64,000 nt of DNA from Burkholderia sp. WP9 (GCF_900104795.1 NZ_FNTG01000001.1:4278001-4342000), one strand, 5' to 3'. Counted from the stretch's first letter, positions 17,378 to 30,259 are shown. Translations and numbers: made by a program. Notes: a model not told the origin generated them from the letters alone.

Positions 17378-18388
17378 ATGGCTAATCCGATCCTCGACCC
17401 CAACGCTCCTGCTTTCACCCGTCGCTATATGAACCTCGCCGACCCGCGTCTGGGCGCGAAGGCGCTCTTCGCCAGCGACGAATTCTTCGCGCCGAAAGAA
17501 CGCATGCTCGAACCGCAACCGGCGGTGTTCATTCCCGGTAAGTACGACGACCACGGCAAGTGGATGGACGGTTGGGAAACCCGCCGCAAGCGCACCACCG
17601 GTCACGATTACTGTGTGATTCGTCTCGCGCGGCCAGGCGTCGTTTACGGCGTGGATCTGGATACGAGCCACTTCACCGGCAATTTTCCGCCGGCCGCATC
17701 GATCGACGCCTGCTACGTGGAGGGTGACGTTCCGCCCGACAACGCCGACTGGCAAACGCTCGTGCCGGCGACCACGTTGCAGGGCAACCAGCACCACTAC
17801 GTCGACGTCAGCGACGCGCGCGCCTTCACCCATTTGCGTGTGAATCTGTATCCGGACGGCGGCCTTGCCCGCCTACGCGTGTACGGCCAGCCGAAGCGAG
17901 ATTGGGAGCGCGTCGAGCGCGGCACGCTGTTGGATCTGGCCGCCATCGAAAACGGCGCGTATCTGGTTGCCGCTAACAACCAGCACTTCGGGCCGGCCTC
18001 GCAAATGCTGATGCCTGGCCGTGGCGTCAACATGGGCGACGGCTGGGAAACGCGGCGCCGTCGCGAGCCGGGCAACGACTGGGCGATCGTCGCGTTGGCG
18101 CGGCCGGGCGTGATCCGCAAGATCGAAGTGGATACGGCGCACTTCAAGGGCAATTTCCCGGACCGCTGCTCGCTGCAAGCCGCGTCGGTGACGGGCGGCA
18201 CGGACGATTCGCTCGTTACGCAGGCGATGTTCTGGCCGGTGCTGCTCGGCGAACAGAAACTGCAGATGGACCACGTCCACACCTTCGCGGACAACCTCGC
18301 GTCGCTGGGCCCGGTCACGCACGTGCGTTTCAATATCTTTCCGGACGGCGGCGTGTCGCGCCTGCGCCTGTGGGGCGAAATCGCATAA
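17378..18388 (+). CDS. alc: allantoicase
   Basis: Hydrolyses allantoate to ureidoglycolate and urea in purine catabolism. The 336 residues contain two tandem jelly-roll repeats, as expected: one around [43 protein letters not shown] (about 64-105) and a matching unit around [40 protein letters not shown] (about 222-262). ATG 17378 is supported by family-like [21 protein letters not shown] shortly after. It is separated by about 120 bases from the transporter and by 16 bases from ureidoglycolate lyase, so it probably shares the GntR-controlled transcript. Confidence 0.94.
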   Translation: MANPILDPNAPAFTRRYMNLADPRLGAKALFASDEFFAPKERMLEPQPAVFIPGKYDDHGKWMDGWETRRKRTTGHDYCVIRLARPGVVYGVDLDTSHFTGNFPPAASIDACYVEGDVPPDNADWQTLVPATTLQGNQHHYVDVSDARAFTHLRVNLYPDGGLARLRVYGQPKRDWERVERGTLLDLAAIENGAYLVAANNQHFGPASQMLMPGRGVNMGDGWETRRRREPGNDWAIVALARPGVIRKIEVDTAHFKGNFPDRCSLQAASVTGGTDDSLVTQAMFWPVLLGEQKLQMDHVHTFADNLASLGPVTHVRFNIFPDGGVSRLRLWGEIA

Positions 18389-18404
18389 CGGAGGAGCGGC
18401 GTCG

Positions 18405-18917
18405 ATGAAGACATTGCAGATGGAACGGCTCACGCGCGCGGCTTTCGCGCCATTCGGCGACGTTATCGAACTGGACGGCGCACGGCATTTCGCCATCAAT
18501 GGCGGCACGACCGAGCGTTATCACGACCTTGCCTGTGTCGACGTGACGGAGCACGGCGGGCGGCCGCTGATCAACCTGTTTCGCGCGCAGCCGCGCGCGC
18601 TGCCCGTCGAGATCACGATGATGGAGCGGCATCCGCTCGGCAGCCAGGCTTTCATTCCCTTAACGGCCGGCCGCTATCTGGTGGTGGTCGCGCCGGCCGG
18701 CGAATTCGATCCGTCGCAAATGCGCGCCTTCTGGACCGATGCGTGGCAGGGCGTGAACTATGCGAAAGGCGTGTGGCATCACCCGTTGCTCGCGCTCGAT
18801 CGGGTGAGCGATTTCGTGGTGGTCGATCGTGGCGGCGAGCAGCCTAATTGCGACGAATTGTCATTGGTAGAGCCGTGGCGGCTGACGTTCGAACCGAGCG
18901 CCGAGCTGGTGGAGTAG
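18405..18917 (+). CDS. allA: ureidoglycolate lyase
   Basis: Cleaves ureidoglycolate to glyoxylate and urea, the step after allantoicase. The 170-residue cupin-like protein has [41 protein letters not shown] and [16 protein letters not shown], all family hallmarks. GGAGG lies about ten bases before ATG 18405. It overlaps no gene and ends before a strong terminator. Together with alc and the upstream transporter it forms a small ureide-degradation operon. The genes for urate oxidation and allantoinase are not in this window. Confidence 0.93.
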   Translation: MKTLQMERLTRAAFAPFGDVIELDGARHFAINGGTTERYHDLACVDVTEHGGRPLINLFRAQPRALPVEITMMERHPLGSQAFIPLTAGRYLVVVAPAGEFDPSQMRAFWTDAWQGVNYAKGVWHHPLLALDRVSDFVVVDRGGEQPNCDELSLVEPWRLTFEPSAELVE

Positions 18918-18956
18918 GGGCGCCAACAGCCTGCGCACAGACCGTGCCGCAGATGC

Positions 18957-18997
18957 AAAAAGACCCGGCCGATGCGAATCGGCCGGGTCTTTTTTTG
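18957..18997. terminator. bidirectional terminator (allA / fur)
   Basis: 13-bp stem AGACCCGGCCGAT/ATCGGCCGGGTCT (18961-18990) around GCGA, with AAAA on the left and seven T on the right. It serves the convergent allA and fur genes. Confidence 0.9.
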
Positions 18998-19035
18998 CCC
19001 GCCGGAGCGCGCGCCCCAGCGCGGCCGGCCTCGCG

Positions 19036-19464
19036 TCAATGCTTGCGATGCGGGCAGTTCTCCTTGGTGCAGGCGCCGTACAAGGCCAACGCGTGTTCCT
19101 GCAGCTTGAAGCCGCGTTCCTTCGCGATGGACTGCTGACGGCTCTCGATTTCGGAATCGAAAAATTCTTCGACGAGCCCGCAATCGAGACACACGAGGTG
19201 GTCGTGGTGCGACCCCTCATTCAGTTCGAACACCGCTTTACCCGACTCGAAATTGCTGCGCGAGAGCAGGCCGGCCTGCTCGAATTGCGTCAGCACGCGA
19301 TACACGGTTGCAAGCCCGATATCGAGTTCTTCGTGCAGCAGGTTGCGGTACACATCTTCAGCCGTCAGGTGACGCACCGGGCTGTGCTGGAAAATCTCAA
19401 GGATTTTGAGGCGCGGAAGGGTCGCCTTGAGCCCGATATTCTTGAGATCGGTTGGATTGGTCAT
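19036..19464 (-). CDS. fur: ferric uptake regulator
   Basis: Fe(II)-responsive repressor of 142 residues. The winged helix is at about 1-80, with [26 protein letters not shown] and [17 protein letters not shown]. The metal-binding part has HHDH at 86-89, CxxC at 92-95 and a second Cys pair at 132/137 ([10 protein letters not shown]), the structural zinc set of beta-proteobacterial Fur. ATG 19464 is unambiguous. It is divergent from bamE, a conserved pairing in beta- and gamma-proteobacteria. No clear 19-bp Fur box is visible in the 158-base gap. Confidence 0.96.
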   Translation of the reverse strand: MTNPTDLKNIGLKATLPRLKILEIFQHSPVRHLTAEDVYRNLLHEELDIGLATVYRVLTQFEQAGLLSRSNFESGKAVFELNEGSHHDHLVCLDCGLVEEFFDSEIESRQQSIAKERGFKLQEHALALYGACTKENCPHRKH

Positions 19465-19482
19465 GACAAGGGATCCCTAGAG

Positions 19483-19488
19483 TACAAT
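19483..19488 (+). promoter_or_regulatory. candidate -10 for bamE
   Basis: TACAAT on the forward strand in the fur-bamE gap. A -35 at standard spacing is not clear. Confidence 0.35.
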
Positions 19489-19622
19489 GCTGGGCTCTCA
19501 TAGTAATGTGTTTTTGGCGTTCTGGTCATCTTCGATGGAATGAAACTCGCGCGGCTCGTCAGCGGGCCCGCACGGTGAGTGAAATGATTTCAAAATCTCA
19601 ATTGATCTACCGGGGGAGCCGC

Positions 19623-20447
19623 ATGCGGGGTACCTTGATCGCTGTTGCGACTGTCGCGGTTCTTGCCGGATGTTCCACTTACGACAGCCTGACACAGCGT
19701 ATTGCCCAAAGCATCACGCCGTACCGTATCACGGTGGTGCAAGGCAATTTCGTCTCGAAAGAAGCGGCTGCACAGATGCAGGTCGGCTTGACCCGCGCGC
19801 AGGTCAAGCAATTGCTCGGCACGCCGCTCCTGACCGACATGTTCCACGCGGACCGCTGGGACTACGTGTTCTATTTCAAGCGTGGCTCGACGAGTGTCGT
19901 CCAGCAGCGCGACTTCGTGGTCATGTTCGCGGGCGACCGCGTCGCCAGCTGGTCGGGTGGTGACGATCTGCCGTCCAACCTCGAATTGCTGGCCGAAATC
20001 GACGGCGACAAGCTGGGCAAGAAGAAGGCCGCCACTGCCGTGGCGAGCGGCGCGAGTGGCGCGAGCGATGCAGCCGCGGCGGCGCCGGTCACGCTGGACA
20101 CCGTGCGTTCGCCGTCCGTCGCTGGCGCTGCCGGCGCGGCGACGCCGTCAACGGACGCCAACGCGGAAGCCGCGCAAGCCGCCAATCGTGCGACCAATGC
20201 GGTGCAGCTGTCGCCCGCGCGTCCGAGTGTGCCGAGCGCGCCGACGGCGAACGGCGGCGGCATCCCGCAGCAAAGCCCCACGGGCAATGGGCAGCCGCAG
20301 TTCCAGTTCCATCGTCCGCCGCCGCCGCAGAATCCGGGTACGGACAACAGCAATCCGGTCGGACCGACGGGCCCGCAGAGCAGCAACGGCGGCCCGACGC
20401 ACAACGCGCCGCTGACCTCGTCCTCGTCTACGGGAACGGGCGGCTAA
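19623..20447 (+). CDS. bamE: outer-membrane assembly lipoprotein BamE, C-terminally extended
   Basis: Accessory lipoprotein of the BAM complex that inserts outer-membrane beta-barrels. Start 19623 gives a lipoprotein signal ending VLAGC, with Cys17 to be lipidated. The SmpA/OmlA domain follows (about 18-125): PYRITVVQGNFVSKEAA, VGLTRAQVKQLLGTPLLTD, WDYVFYFKRG and QRDFVVMFAGDRVASWSG. The remaining roughly 145 residues are low-complexity Ala-, then Pro/Gly/Asn/Ser-rich sequence, making the protein 274 residues against about 110-180 in most species. An in-frame ATG at 19584 would spoil the signal peptide. The divergent fur and the following dapB are the usual neighbours. Confidence 0.93.
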   Translation: MRGTLIAVATVAVLAGCSTYDSLTQRIAQSITPYRITVVQGNFVSKEAAAQMQVGLTRAQVKQLLGTPLLTDMFHADRWDYVFYFKRGSTSVVQQRDFVVMFAGDRVASWSGGDDLPSNLELLAEIDGDKLGKKKAATAVASGASGASDAAAAAPVTLDTVRSPSVAGAAGAATPSTDANAEAAQAANRATNAVQLSPARPSVPSAPTANGGGIPQQSPTGNGQPQFQFHRPPPPQNPGTDNSNPVGPTGPQSSNGGPTHNAPLTSSSSTGTGG

Positions 20448-20635
20448 TTGCGCTGTCCCTGTCTTAAGACTCATCCTTAAGACTCACGCTTGAGACGAAC
20501 GCCGCGCACGGGCAGCCGCAGTGCGCGGCGTCCGTGCGGTTCTCTGCTTTTTCAGTCATGCGCGGCGCACGGGTGCTGCCCGCCGCCGCTTTCGCCCGCC
20601 TTTGCCGGGTTTTGCCTTTTCGAACCCTCGTAGCC

Positions 20636-21433
20636 ATGAAAATTGCCATTGCTGGCGCATCGGGCCGTATGGGCCGCATGCTCATCGAAACAGTCCTCAA
20701 CGATACCGACGCCACGCTGTCCGGCGCACTCGATCGCGCGGGCTCCCCGCAACTCGGCCAGGACGCCGGCGCGTTTCTCGGCAAACAGACGGGCGTCATG
20801 CTAACCGACGATGTCGAGCGCGTATTCGCCGAATCCGACTACCTGATCGACTTCACGCGCCCCGAAGGCACGCTGATGCATCTCGAAGCGGCGCAGCGTC
20901 ACAACGTGAAAATGGTGATCGGCACCACCGGCTTCGACAACGAACAGAAGGCGCAACTGCGCGCCGCGGCGGACAAGATCGCCATCATGTTTGCGTCGAA
21001 CATGAGCGTCGGCGTGAACGTCACGCTGAAGCTGCTCGAATATGCCGCGAAGCACTTCGCGACGGGCTACGACATCGAGATCATCGAGGCGCATCACCGT
21101 CACAAGGTCGACGCGCCGTCCGGCACGGCGTTGACCATGGGCGAAGTGATCGCCAACGCGCTCGGCCGCAATCTCGACGACTGCGCGGTCTACAGCCGCG
21201 AAGGCGTCACCGGCGAACGCGACCCGTCCACGATCGGTTTTTCGGCGATTCGCGGCGGCGACATTGTCGGCGACCATACGGTGCTGTTTGCGGGCATCGG
21301 CGAGCGCATCGAAATCACGCACAAATCGGCGAGCCGTCTGTCGTATGCGCAAGGCGCGCTTCGTGCTGTCCGTTTCCTCGAAGGCCACTCCACCGGCTTT
21401 TTCGACATGCAGGACGTACTCGGCCTGCGTTGA
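20636..21433 (+). CDS. dapB: 4-hydroxy-tetrahydrodipicolinate reductase
   Basis: NAD(P)H-dependent reductase of the lysine/diaminopimelate pathway. The 265-residue protein starts [17 protein letters not shown] (nucleotide-binding loop), continues with [14 protein letters not shown] and [11 protein letters not shown], and carries the catalytic segment [15 protein letters not shown] with the His-His and Lys of the active site. The start at 20636 is standard; the frame is open 34 codons upstream without family content. It lies downstream of bamE and 100 bases before exbB on the same strand. Confidence 0.95.
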   Translation: MKIAIAGASGRMGRMLIETVLNDTDATLSGALDRAGSPQLGQDAGAFLGKQTGVMLTDDVERVFAESDYLIDFTRPEGTLMHLEAAQRHNVKMVIGTTGFDNEQKAQLRAAADKIAIMFASNMSVGVNVTLKLLEYAAKHFATGYDIEIIEAHHRHKVDAPSGTALTMGEVIANALGRNLDDCAVYSREGVTGERDPSTIGFSAIRGGDIVGDHTVLFAGIGERIEITHKSASRLSYAQGALRAVRFLEGHSTGFFDMQDVLGLR

Positions 21434-21533
21434 ACGCTGAATTCAACGCTGTGTCCGACGTATTCTGAGCGAAGGCCGGGGGCACGGCGTCTCCCGGCAC
21501 CCTCCTGAAATCACTACTCCACGGCGAGGTCAG

Positions 21534-22244
21534 ATGGCAGGCAGCAGCGGCATCATCCATTACCTGCAAACCAGCGACGCGATCACGCATGGCGTCGCTT
21601 ACGTGCTGCTGGCCATGTCGATTGCGAGCTGGTGCTTTCTGATCGTCAAAAGTTGGATCCTCACGCGCGCGAAACGTCAGGCCACGCGCGCGATCGCGCA
21701 GTTCTGGCAGGCGCCCACGTTGTCCGAAGGAGTCGTGGCGCTCAGGCGCGCGGACCGCGAACGGGTCTTCACACCGCTTGCGGAAGCGGCGCTTCATGCG
21801 GCCGAAGTGGATATTCCGGGCGCGCTGCTCGCCCGCGTCGAGCGTGGCGAGCGGGTGCTGCGGGCGTTGCGCCAGGCGCTGAATGCTTCACAGCGGCGGC
21901 TCGAATTCGGCCAGGTGCTGCTGGCCTCGGTGGGCAGCACGGCGCCTTTCGTCGGCTTGCTCGGCACCGTGTGGGGCATCTATCACGCGCTCGGCAGCAT
22001 TGCGGCGAGCGGTCAGGCGCAGATCGAAAATGTCGCCGGGCCGGTCGGCGAGGCGCTCATCATGACCGCTTTCGGCCTCGTGGTCGCGATTCCGGCGGTG
22101 CTCGCGTACAACGTGCTCGGCCGGCTGGTGCGGCAGTTGTCGGAAGAGCTCGACGGCTTTGCGCACGACCTGCACGCCTACGTGTGCGCGCCGGCGGAAC
22201 AGGTTCCAGCGCACGCGCGCGCCCACCAGGCCTCGACCCACTAA
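21534..22244 (+). CDS. exbB: MotA/TolQ/ExbB-family proton channel protein
   Basis: Inner-membrane subunit of a proton-motive-force motor of the ExbB/TolQ type, 236 residues. Three membrane segments are visible: about 20-42 (AYVLLAMSIASWCFLIV), about 130-150 (LLASVGSTAPFVGLLGTVWGIY) and about 175-198 (GEALIMTAFGLVVAIPAVLAYN); the last two carry the conserved GLLGTV and the channel residues. The next gene is exbD, with TonB-type partners missing here. TolQ is an alternative assignment, but the lack of tolA/tolB and the direct exbD partner favour ExbB. Confidence 0.88.
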   Translation: MAGSSGIIHYLQTSDAITHGVAYVLLAMSIASWCFLIVKSWILTRAKRQATRAIAQFWQAPTLSEGVVALRRADRERVFTPLAEAALHAAEVDIPGALLARVERGERVLRALRQALNASQRRLEFGQVLLASVGSTAPFVGLLGTVWGIYHALGSIAASGQAQIENVAGPVGEALIMTAFGLVVAIPAVLAYNVLGRLVRQLSEELDGFAHDLHAYVCAPAEQVPAHARAHQASTH

Positions 22245-25424
<3,180 letters not shown>

Positions 25425-25515
25425 GGATCAACGAAGACATGACAGCAGGCAGGACGCCGCCGCGCGCGGCGGCGCTTGTCCGCGCTGCGGAATCTACTGC
25501 GAACCAGGAGCCAAT

Positions 25516-26067
25516 GTGACTCGCAGATCGTTTTTGACGCTGGCTTGCAGCGTGCTGATGTTGTCCGCCTGCGGCTTCCAGCTGCGCGGCCAGCAGGACT
25601 ACGCATTCAAACGCCTCTTTATCGCCGGCGGTTCTCCATCGGCGGCCGCGCGCTTGACGCGTATCGTGCAAGGCGGCAGCGACACGGTCGTGGTCACGTC
25701 GGTCGCGAATGCCGACGCCACCTTGCAGATCACCGAAGGCCGTGGCACCAGCACGCTGACGCTGAACTCGCTGGGCGCGGTCGAAGAGTACGCACTGAAT
25801 CTTTCGATGACCTATTCGCTAACGGCCAAGGACGGCACGCTGCTGATTCCGCCGAGCGTGATCGCGCTGAACCGCGCGATGACCTATAGCGATCAATATT
25901 CGCAAGCGAAAGCCGCCGAAAGCGAAATTCTCTTCGCCGATATGGAAAACGACGCGATCGACCAGCTCACGCGACGTCTGTCTGTCGTTCGCACGATGCA
26001 CCCGGCGCCGGGCCAGGAAGTGCCGTCGATTGCGCCGCGCGCGCCGTTGCCGCCGCCGCCGCTGTGA
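25516..26067 (+). CDS. lptE: LPS-assembly lipoprotein LptE
   Basis: Outer-membrane lipoprotein that plugs the LptD barrel during lipopolysaccharide export. GTG start at 25516 after a CAGGAG site. The 183 residues begin with a lipoprotein signal ending LMLSAC (Cys19), then GFQLRGQ, the conserved first motif of LptE/RlpB. The middle (TLTLNSLGAVEEYALNLSMTYSL, AMTYSDQYSQAKAAESEILF) fits the family's alpha-beta sandwich; a Pro-rich tail closes it. Placement between leuS and holA matches the usual order. Confidence 0.92.
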   Translation: MTRRSFLTLACSVLMLSACGFQLRGQQDYAFKRLFIAGGSPSAAARLTRIVQGGSDTVVVTSVANADATLQITEGRGTSTLTLNSLGAVEEYALNLSMTYSLTAKDGTLLIPPSVIALNRAMTYSDQYSQAKAAESEILFADMENDAIDQLTRRLSVVRTMHPAPGQEVPSIAPRAPLPPPPL

Positions 26068-26133
26068 GCGTCGTGCCGCGTTGTTTGTTTCGCTTAATGT
26101 GCCGCACCTGTTCAACCTCGCCGATCGGTAGCC

Positions 26134-27252
26134 ATGCAACTGCGACTTGACGCGCTCGAAGCGCATCTCGCCAAGGGACTCGCCGGACTGTACGTCGTGT
26201 ACGGCGACGAGCACCTGCTCGCGCAGGAAGCGTGCGACCGGATTCGCGCCACCGCGCGCGCGGCCGGCTTCACCGATCGCTCGGTGTTCACCGTGGAGCG
26301 CGGGTTCGACTGGAGTTCGCTGCTGGGCGCGAGCCAGTCGATGTCGCTGTTCGGCGACCGTCAACTGGTCGAGTTGCGCATTCCGTCTGGCAAGCCAGGC
26401 AAGGAAGGCGCGGACGCGCTGAAAGCGCTGGCCGCCGCCGTGAACGACGACGTGCTCACCATGATCACGCTGCCGCGGCTCGATGCGGCCACGCAGAAGT
26501 CCGCATGGTTCACGGCGTTGTCCGACGCGGGCGTCGCGCTGAAAATCGATCCGGTCGAGCGTGCGCAGTTGCCGAATTGGGTTGGCCAGCGGCTCGCTGC
26601 CCAAGGGCAACGTGTAGCCGCCGGAGAAGAAGGGCGGCGCGCATTGGCCTTTATCGCCGAGCGTGTGGAGGGCAATCTGCTTGCCGCGCATCAGGAAATC
26701 CAGAAGCTCGGGCTGCTGTATCCGGCCGGGTCGCTGAGCTTCGAGCAGGTTCAGGACGCCGTGCTCAACGTCGCCCGTTATGACGTTTTCAAGTTGAACG
26801 AAGCGATGCTGGCCGGCGACGTCGGCCGCCTGTCGCGTATGCTCGACGGTTTGCGCGGCGAAGGCGAGGCCGCGGTGCTGGTGCTGTGGGCGGTCGTGGA
26901 AGAACTCCGCACGCTGCTGCGCATCAAACGCGGCGTAGCGGCCGGCAAGCCGCTCGCGATGCTGGTGCGCGAGAACCGCGTATGGGGTCCGCGCGAACGG
27001 TTGATCGGTCCGGCCCTGTCGCGGGTCAGCGAGGGCACGCTGGAAAAGGCGCTTGCGCTGGCGGCGCGGCTGGATCGGCAGGTCAAAGGTTTGTCGGGCG
27101 GCACGCCGGGCAATCATCGCAACGATCCGCCGCCTGATCCGTGGGATGGCCTGTTCGAATTGGCCATGACGGTGGCGGCGCCGAAAACGTCGCCCGTGCC
27201 ACCGCCACGACCTCGGCCTGGAACTGCTGCACCGGCACGAAGGCCGGCCTGA
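26134..27252 (+). CDS. holA: DNA polymerase III subunit delta
   Basis: Clamp-loader subunit that opens the beta sliding clamp. The 372-residue protein begins MQLRLDALEAHLAKGLAGLYVVYGDEHLL, as in HolA, where the GDE segment starts the AAA-like fold; later LFGDRQLVELRIPSGKPGKEG and LERVEGNLLAAHQEIQKLGLLYP-like sequence are typical. The C-terminal collar domain has ALAARLDRQVKGL. The last roughly 30 residues are Pro/Arg/Ala-rich. It follows lptE by 66 bases. Confidence 0.92.
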   Translation: MQLRLDALEAHLAKGLAGLYVVYGDEHLLAQEACDRIRATARAAGFTDRSVFTVERGFDWSSLLGASQSMSLFGDRQLVELRIPSGKPGKEGADALKALAAAVNDDVLTMITLPRLDAATQKSAWFTALSDAGVALKIDPVERAQLPNWVGQRLAAQGQRVAAGEEGRRALAFIAERVEGNLLAAHQEIQKLGLLYPAGSLSFEQVQDAVLNVARYDVFKLNEAMLAGDVGRLSRMLDGLRGEGEAAVLVLWAVVEELRTLLRIKRGVAAGKPLAMLVRENRVWGPRERLIGPALSRVSEGTLEKALALAARLDRQVKGLSGGTPGNHRNDPPPDPWDGLFELAMTVAAPKTSPVPPPRPRPGTAAPARRPA

Positions 27253-27517
27253 ACGGCAACGCCAGGCCAGCCGGCAAGCTGTGAGGGCGCTTTTGAGTCG
27301 CTCATGAGGCACCCTTGAATCGCCATTGAATCGCATCGTGATGTCTTCCTGAAGCGCGAGTGAACCGGCAAGCCTGCTGCGTTCCTCGTGCGCCGGGGTG
27401 AAGAACAACCCGCCCGGCGGCAAGCAAAGCGCCTTCGCCCGACTTACAATCGCTTAATCTTTCGCTCATTCTGTCCGTCCGCCGCACCTCGATGTGCGCG
27501 GCACCACGAGAATCTCC

Positions 27518-28789
27518 ATGGATATCGACCAGTACATGACCGACCTCGGCCGTCGCGCCCGCCAAGCATCGAGGGCTATGGCGCGGGCGTCGACGGCGGC
27601 GAAGAACGCCGCGCTCGCAGCCGTCGCCGAGGCGATCGAGCGCGACGCCGCCTCGCTCAAAGAAGCGAATGCGCGCGACGTGGCCAAGGCTCGCGAGAAA
27701 GGCCATGACGCCGCGTTCATCGACCGTTTGACGCTGTCGGACAAAGCGCTGAAGACGATGGTGGAAGGTCTGCGGCAAGTCGCCGCGCTGGCCGATCCGA
27801 TCGGCGAGATCAGCAATCTGAAGTACCGGCCGAGCGGCATTCAGGTCGGTCAGATGCGCGTGCCGCTCGGCGTGATCGGCATCATCTACGAATCGCGTCC
27901 GAACGTGACGATCGACGCCGCGGCGCTCTGCCTCAAGTCGGGCAACGCCACGATTCTGCGCGGCGGTTCCGAAGCGCTCGAATGCAATACGGCGCTGGCG
28001 AAGCTGATCGGCGAGGGTCTCGAAGCCGCAGGTCTGCCGCAGGACGCCGTGCAAGTGGTGGCCACCTCGGACCGCGCGGCGGTCGGCAAGCTGATCACCA
28101 TGACGGAGTACGTCGACGTAATCGTGCCGCGCGGCGGCAAGAGCCTGATCGAGCGCCTGATGAACGAAGCGCGCGTGCCGATGATCAAGCACCTCGACGG
28201 CATCTGCCACGTGTACGTGGACGATCGCGCGGATCTGACCAAGGCGCTGACCGTTTGCGACAACGCCAAGACGCACCGCTACGGCACCTGCAATACGATG
28301 GAAACGCTGCTGGTCGCACGCGGTATCGCGGCTCAAGTGCTGCCGCCTTTGGGCAAGCTGTATCGCGACAAGGAAGTCGAACTGCGGGTGGACGCCGCGG
28401 CGCGCGCCGTGCTGGCGGATGCGGGCGTGGGCCCGCTTGTCGATGCGACCGAAGAAGACTGGCGCACCGAATATCTCGCGCCGGTGCTGGCGATCAAGGT
28501 GGTGGACGATCTCGATGCGGCAATCGAGCACATCAACGAGTACAGCTCGCAGCACACCGACGCGATCGTTACCGAAGACCATGATCGCGCGATGCGCTTC
28601 CTGCGCGAAGTGGACTCGGCGAGCGTGATGGTCAATGCGTCGACGCGTTTTGCCGATGGCTTCGAATTCGGCCTGGGCGCGGAGATCGGCATCTCGAACG
28701 ACAAGCTGCATGCGCGCGGTCCGGTGGGACTCGAAGGGCTGACGTCGATGAAATACGTCGTGCTCGGGCACGGCGAAGGCCGTCAATAA
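27518..28789 (+). CDS. proA: gamma-glutamyl phosphate reductase
   Basis: Reduces gamma-glutamyl phosphate to glutamate semialdehyde in proline synthesis (NADPH). The 423 residues are family length. Motifs: [50 protein letters not shown], and the catalytic segment [15 protein letters not shown] with the nucleophilic Cys. The start at 27518 gives [11 protein letters not shown]; eight codons of open frame precede it. proB is not adjacent. Codon use matches the neighbours, and the gene appears monocistronic. Confidence 0.95.
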   Translation: MDIDQYMTDLGRRARQASRAMARASTAAKNAALAAVAEAIERDAASLKEANARDVAKAREKGHDAAFIDRLTLSDKALKTMVEGLRQVAALADPIGEISNLKYRPSGIQVGQMRVPLGVIGIIYESRPNVTIDAAALCLKSGNATILRGGSEALECNTALAKLIGEGLEAAGLPQDAVQVVATSDRAAVGKLITMTEYVDVIVPRGGKSLIERLMNEARVPMIKHLDGICHVYVDDRADLTKALTVCDNAKTHRYGTCNTMETLLVARGIAAQVLPPLGKLYRDKEVELRVDAAARAVLADAGVGPLVDATEEDWRTEYLAPVLAIKVVDDLDAAIEHINEYSSQHTDAIVTEDHDRAMRFLREVDSASVMVNASTRFADGFEFGLGAEIGISNDKLHARGPVGLEGLTSMKYVVLGHGEGRQ

Positions 28790-28874
28790 GGGCGCCTTCG
28801 CGGGTTCGTCTTTCGTAGAAGCGCGCTGATGCGCGCGCTTCTCTTTACGCCAATACGCTGCACAAGGATCGTCG

Positions 28875-29291
28875 ATGCTTTGGGTCAAAACGTTTCATAT
28901 CGTCCTGGTTGCTTCGTGGTTCGCCGGCCTGTTCTATCTGCCGCGCATCTTCGTCAATCTGGCGATGGAAACGGAACCCGCGGCCACGGCGCGTCTGTTG
29001 ACGATGGCGCGCAAGCTGTTTCGCTTCATGACGTTTATCGCGGTGCCGGCGCTGGCATGTGGACTGTGGCTTTGGCTCGTGATTGGTATCGGCAGCGGGC
29101 AGGGGTGGATTCACGCGAAGGTCGGTGTGGTGGTGCTGCTGATCGGGTATCACGCGTACTGCGGTGTGTTGCTGCGGACGTTCGAGCGCGGTGAGAATCG
29201 TCGGTCGGATAAGTGGTATCGGATGTTCAACGAACTGCCGGTGCTGGGGATGCTCGCGGCGGTGGCGTTGGTGGTGATCAAGCCGTTTTAG
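28875..29291 (+). CDS. hemJ: HemJ/CopD-like membrane protein, putative protoporphyrinogen oxidase
   Basis: A 138-residue inner-membrane protein of the HemJ (UPF0093) family, proposed to oxidise protoporphyrinogen IX in bacteria that lack HemG and HemY. The first segment MLWVKTFHIVLVASWFAGLFYLPRIFV carries conserved His8 and the WFAGLFYLPR signature; further segments are about 48-70, 77-97 and 118-137, giving four helices. KVGVVVLLIGYH in the third contains the conserved Lys and a His. An AAGGA site precedes ATG 28875. Annotation as CopD-family is the common alternative. Confidence 0.8.
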   Translation: MLWVKTFHIVLVASWFAGLFYLPRIFVNLAMETEPAATARLLTMARKLFRFMTFIAVPALACGLWLWLVIGIGSGQGWIHAKVGVVVLLIGYHAYCGVLLRTFERGENRRSDKWYRMFNELPVLGMLAAVALVVIKPF

Positions 29292-29726
29292 GACGGGGCG
29301 AGCTTTCGGTGGGTTCGTTCGTCAGGCTGCGGGCTTGGGTTGGATGAAGGGCGGTTTGCTGGATTCGGCAAACTGCCTTTTTTTATGGTCGGTGCTGATG
29401 TGCGACGCGTTGTCTTAGGCCGAATGGCTAGCGCGGTCGTGAGGCTATATTGGGACGGCCAATGCGCGTGTGGGCTGAATTATAATTTCCGAACCACTGG
29501 CACCAACCGGTGGTCAGGTTTAGCAGCCTGTGCCGAAAACCGCACACCCGCCGAGGCGGGGCGTGCGTCTGCCTCTGCACGTCTCATTTCCATGGGCGGG
29601 CCGTGGTGGGGAGCCGAAAGGCTCGCCGGTATGTTTTTGGCCCGGTCTGCTAACCCGCTACGTGCCCGCTCACCCTCCTTGCAAGCGAGTGTCGGGCGAT
29701 CCAGTTAAGTTTCAGGAGATCGCACC
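29292..29726 (+). promoter_or_regulatory. accessory leader region with Ash/Icd-like sequence and hairpin
   Basis: A 435-base gap with no ordinary gene. A consensus -10 TATAAT is at 29481-29486. A hairpin follows at about 29492-29513 (ACCACTGG...CCGGTGGT with one G-U pair). From about 29530 to 29708 two overlapping frames read PKTAHPPRRGVRLPLHVSFPW and ENRTPAEAGRASASARL, which resemble the short 'Ash family / host cell division inhibitor Icd-like' products annotated in enterobacterial P4-type phages. It may be a structured leader whose translation is incidental. An AGGAG ends the block at 29714-29718 before an ATG at 29727. Confidence 0.45.
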
Positions 29727-30163
29727 ATGAGCAAGTCCATCAAAAATCAACCCGCCTCACGCCGCCAGTCGATGCCTTGCAGTACGAAAAGCTCGCGTTG
29801 TCCGCATTTGGTTCGTGCGAACGGCAGTTGACTCAACTTAACCGTTTGGCCACGCTTGCGACCTCGATATATAGGAATCCTGCATTGACCCACCACGAAC
29901 GACGCAGCCGGCAAGTGCTGCTCGAACTGCTGGTTGAAACGTGCGAGGAATACGAGCGGGAAGTGGAAGGCGACCGCGAGCTGTATCAGGTGATTGCGCT
30001 CGATGCGAAGGGCGTCGCGCATCGGCGGATTACGGCGGGTGCAGCGGCGAAGTTGCTGGCGGAGGCGGGGCAGAAACCGAAAAAAGACAAGCCGATCGTT
30101 GGACGGGGCGTGCCAGCGACGCGCAGATCGGCGGAGAGTAAAACCGATGTGACGGCGTACTGA
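29727..30163 (+). pseudogene. small hypothetical gene, apparently frameshifted near its 5' end
   Basis: ATG 29727, behind AGGAG, opens MSKSIKNQPASRRQS but this frame soon stops. A second frame (TTG 29777 to 30163, 128 residues) reads QYEKLALSAFG, ERQLTQLNRLATLATSIYR, then an acidic helical stretch with DRELYQVIALDAKGVAHRR. One missing C near 29765 would join them as RR-PVDALQYEKLALS. Predicted soluble and helical, no known domain. Either a real one-base deletion, a sequencing error, or a genuine TTG start at 29777. Similar small proteins of unknown function are, as far as I recall, found behind Ash-like leaders in Burkholderia; this was not checked. Confidence 0.55.
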
Positions 30164-30196
30164 GATTGACTGTCGATTAGCTCTATAAATGAAAAG

Positions 30197-30216
30197 AGGC
30201 GCGACCGGTCGCGCCT
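30197..30216. terminator. 20-bp perfect palindrome, probable terminator hairpin
   Basis: AGGCGCGACC and its exact complement back to back. A CTTTTC stretch follows on the reverse strand, so it could end leftward transcription from the DUF4440 genes; the forward side has only GTTA. Confidence 0.55.
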
Positions 30217-30259
30217 GTTAGGTCCTTGGCTCAGCGCTATTGAACGCCTATGCGCTATC

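Noticed and set aside
19465..19622. A Fur box in the fur-bamE gap
   Set aside because: No 19-bp GATAATGATAATCATTATC-like palindrome was found by eye.
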